Positions 7,086 through 7,852 of a stretch of DNA of 7,852 nucleotides are shown in pieces (position 1 is the first letter of the stretch; every line of letters starts with the position of its first letter). This stretch comes from Ignavibacteriales bacterium (GTDB lineage: Bacteria; Bacteroidota; Ignavibacteria; Ignavibacteriales; Ignavibacteriaceae). The notes below the pieces were generated by a model that worked only from the letters and a program-made list of their open reading frames with translations, was not told where the DNA came from and did not search any database. The position numbers were made by a program, and so were the translations under genes. The DNA lies in NCBI GenBank assembly GCA_020061995.1, contig JAGUXE010000062.1, positions 1 to 7,852 of the forward strand, read 5' to 3'.

Positions 7086-7718
7086 ATGAAAATTTTATAC
7101 AATCCTCCCCATATTGTTAAATTGTTTTTCAGCAATTATATCTGGAATTCTCCGTTGAATAAAATTCTTTTTACTTTTGATGATGGACCTAATTCAGAAA
7201 CTACCCCGATAATATTAAAGAAACTTAGTGATAAAAAAATAAAAGCAGTTTTTTTTTGTGTCGGAAACAATTTAGTAAAATATCCTTCTCTTGTTGATGA
7301 AATACTTTCGGAAGGGCACACAATAGGCAACCATACTTGGAACCACAAAAGAGTAACTGATTTTCGTATTGAAGATTATGAAAATGAAATTGATAAATTC
7401 AATAGTTACATGATTGAGAAATATCAATATAGAGTAAAATTGTTTAGACCACCAAATGGTAGGTTCAGTTTCCGGTTTAGTAGTAAAATTAATAAAAACT
7501 TAACAGTAATGATGTGGTCTCTACTAACTTATGACTATAAAAACAATTTAAAAGTTGTTAAATTTGCCCTTCAAAATTATTTAAACCAGGATTCAATAAT
7601 AGTAATGCACGACAATATTAAATCAAAAAGTATTATTAGTGATTCGATAGAAATTGCTAACGCTTTTATCTACCAAAAGAAATTAAGCATTGGAGATCCG
7701 ACTTCATGTTTGAAGTAA
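7086..7718 (+). CDS. NodB-homology polysaccharide deacetylase (carbohydrate esterase 4 type)
   Basis: This 210-residue protein should remove N- or O-acetyl groups from a glycan. The NodB motifs appear in order: TFDDGP (30-35, catalytic base and metal-ligand Asp pair 32/33), GNHTWNH (81-87, metal-binding His83 and His87), RPPNGR (121-126), MMWSLLTYDY (142-151) and IVMHDN (172-177, His175). The third motif has Asn124 where RPPYG is usual, an uncommon change in the active-site groove. Residues 1-28 contain a few hydrophobic positions (VKLFF, YIW) but no clear signal peptide or membrane helix, so the enzyme may act in the cytoplasm or at the inner membrane face, unlike secreted PgaB-type enzymes. 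It lies 5 nt after one GT2 gene and overlaps another by 13 nt, so its substrate is probably the product of one of these transferases. Confidence 0.92.
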   Translation: MKILYNPPHIVKLFFSNYIWNSPLNKILFTFDDGPNSETTPIILKKLSDKKIKAVFFCVGNNLVKYPSLVDEILSEGHTIGNHTWNHKRVTDFRIEDYENEIDKFNSYMIEKYQYRVKLFRPPNGRFSFRFSSKINKNLTVMMWSLLTYDYKNNLKVVKFALQNYLNQDSIIVMHDNIKSKSIISDSIEIANAFIYQKKLSIGDPTSCLK

Positions 7719-7852
7719 TATTTGTTATTGTAATCGGTTTATACTTTACTCAATCACTGATATTTATTATCGGTACTCAAAAAACTTTTCCCAAAATTGA
7801 TGAAAGTAATTTGCCGACTGCTTCCATAATTGTTGCATGCAGAAATGAAGAA
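7706..7852 (+). CDS. 5' end of a second membrane-anchored GT2 glycosyltransferase (partial)
   Basis: The frame opens with ATG 7706 inside the end of the deacetylase gene (13 nt overlap) and stays open for 49 codons to the window edge. A hydrophobic N-terminal segment (about residues 4-23, with VIGLYF and SLIFII) is followed by a short linker and then TASIIVACRNEE at 38-49. The last block is the same first GT2 strand motif (SIIIPFRNE) seen in the upstream transferase, preceded by a similar anchor, so the two are probably paralogues. A GGAG 10 nt before the ATG is one of the better ribosome binding sites in the window. It should be the fourth gene of the cassette. Catalytic motifs lie beyond the window, so the family call rests on one motif, the anchor and context. 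Confidence 0.75.
   Translation, partial: MFEVIFVIVIGLYFTQSLIFIIGTQKTFPKIDESNLPTASIIVACRNEE

Noticed and set aside
7136..7348. Minus-strand open frame of 70 codons inside the deacetylase gene
   Set aside because: It is antisense to the first two NodB motifs and has no recognisable features.

Overview
This AT-rich window looks like a chromosomal segment from a low-GC member of the Bacteroidota/Chlorobiota/Ignavibacteriota (FCB) group. The reasons are the presence of bshC, mostly weak or absent Shine-Dalgarno sequences, tightly packed and overlapping genes, and a TAnnTTTG-type promoter element upstream of bshC. The phylum assignment is inference from these traits and from the general look of the proteins; no search was run.

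Layout. Positions 1-165 are the 3' end of an unrecognised gene. It is followed with almost no gap by a plus-strand run of trmH (tRNA 2'-O-ribose methyltransferase), aroA (EPSP synthase, shikimate pathway) and an ABC importer ATPase of the MalK/UgpC/MsmX type. Gaps or overlaps in this run are 2 nt, a 19 nt overlap and 3 nt, so it probably forms one transcript that begins upstream of the window. A minus-strand bshC (cysteine-adding enzyme of bacillithiol synthesis) converges on it, with only 31 nt between the stop codons and no obvious terminator.

A 117 nt divergent spacer (4815-4931) separates bshC from a second plus-strand run. It holds two candidate promoters that may share a TTTTAAAA palindrome as their upstream elements. 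The second run encodes an integral membrane protein of the UPF0104/lysylphosphatidylglycerol-synthase-TM family (apparently with a TTG start), a membrane-anchored GT2 glycosyltransferase, a short NodB-type polysaccharide deacetylase, and the start of a second membrane-anchored GT2 glycosyltransferase that leaves the window. These genes overlap by 8 nt, are separated by 5 nt, and overlap by 13 nt, which points to co-transcription and translational coupling.

How the genes fit together. The first run mixes housekeeping functions with no shared pathway. The second run looks like one functional unit: two processive-type glycosyltransferases, a deacetylase with no signal peptide, and a multi-spanning protein of a family associated with lipid modification or flipping. 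A reasonable inference is synthesis of a partly N-deacetylated envelope glycan or glycolipid; the product cannot be read from the sequence. This cassette is the best candidate in the window for something undescribed. No RNA genes, mobile elements, CRISPR arrays or long repeats were seen.
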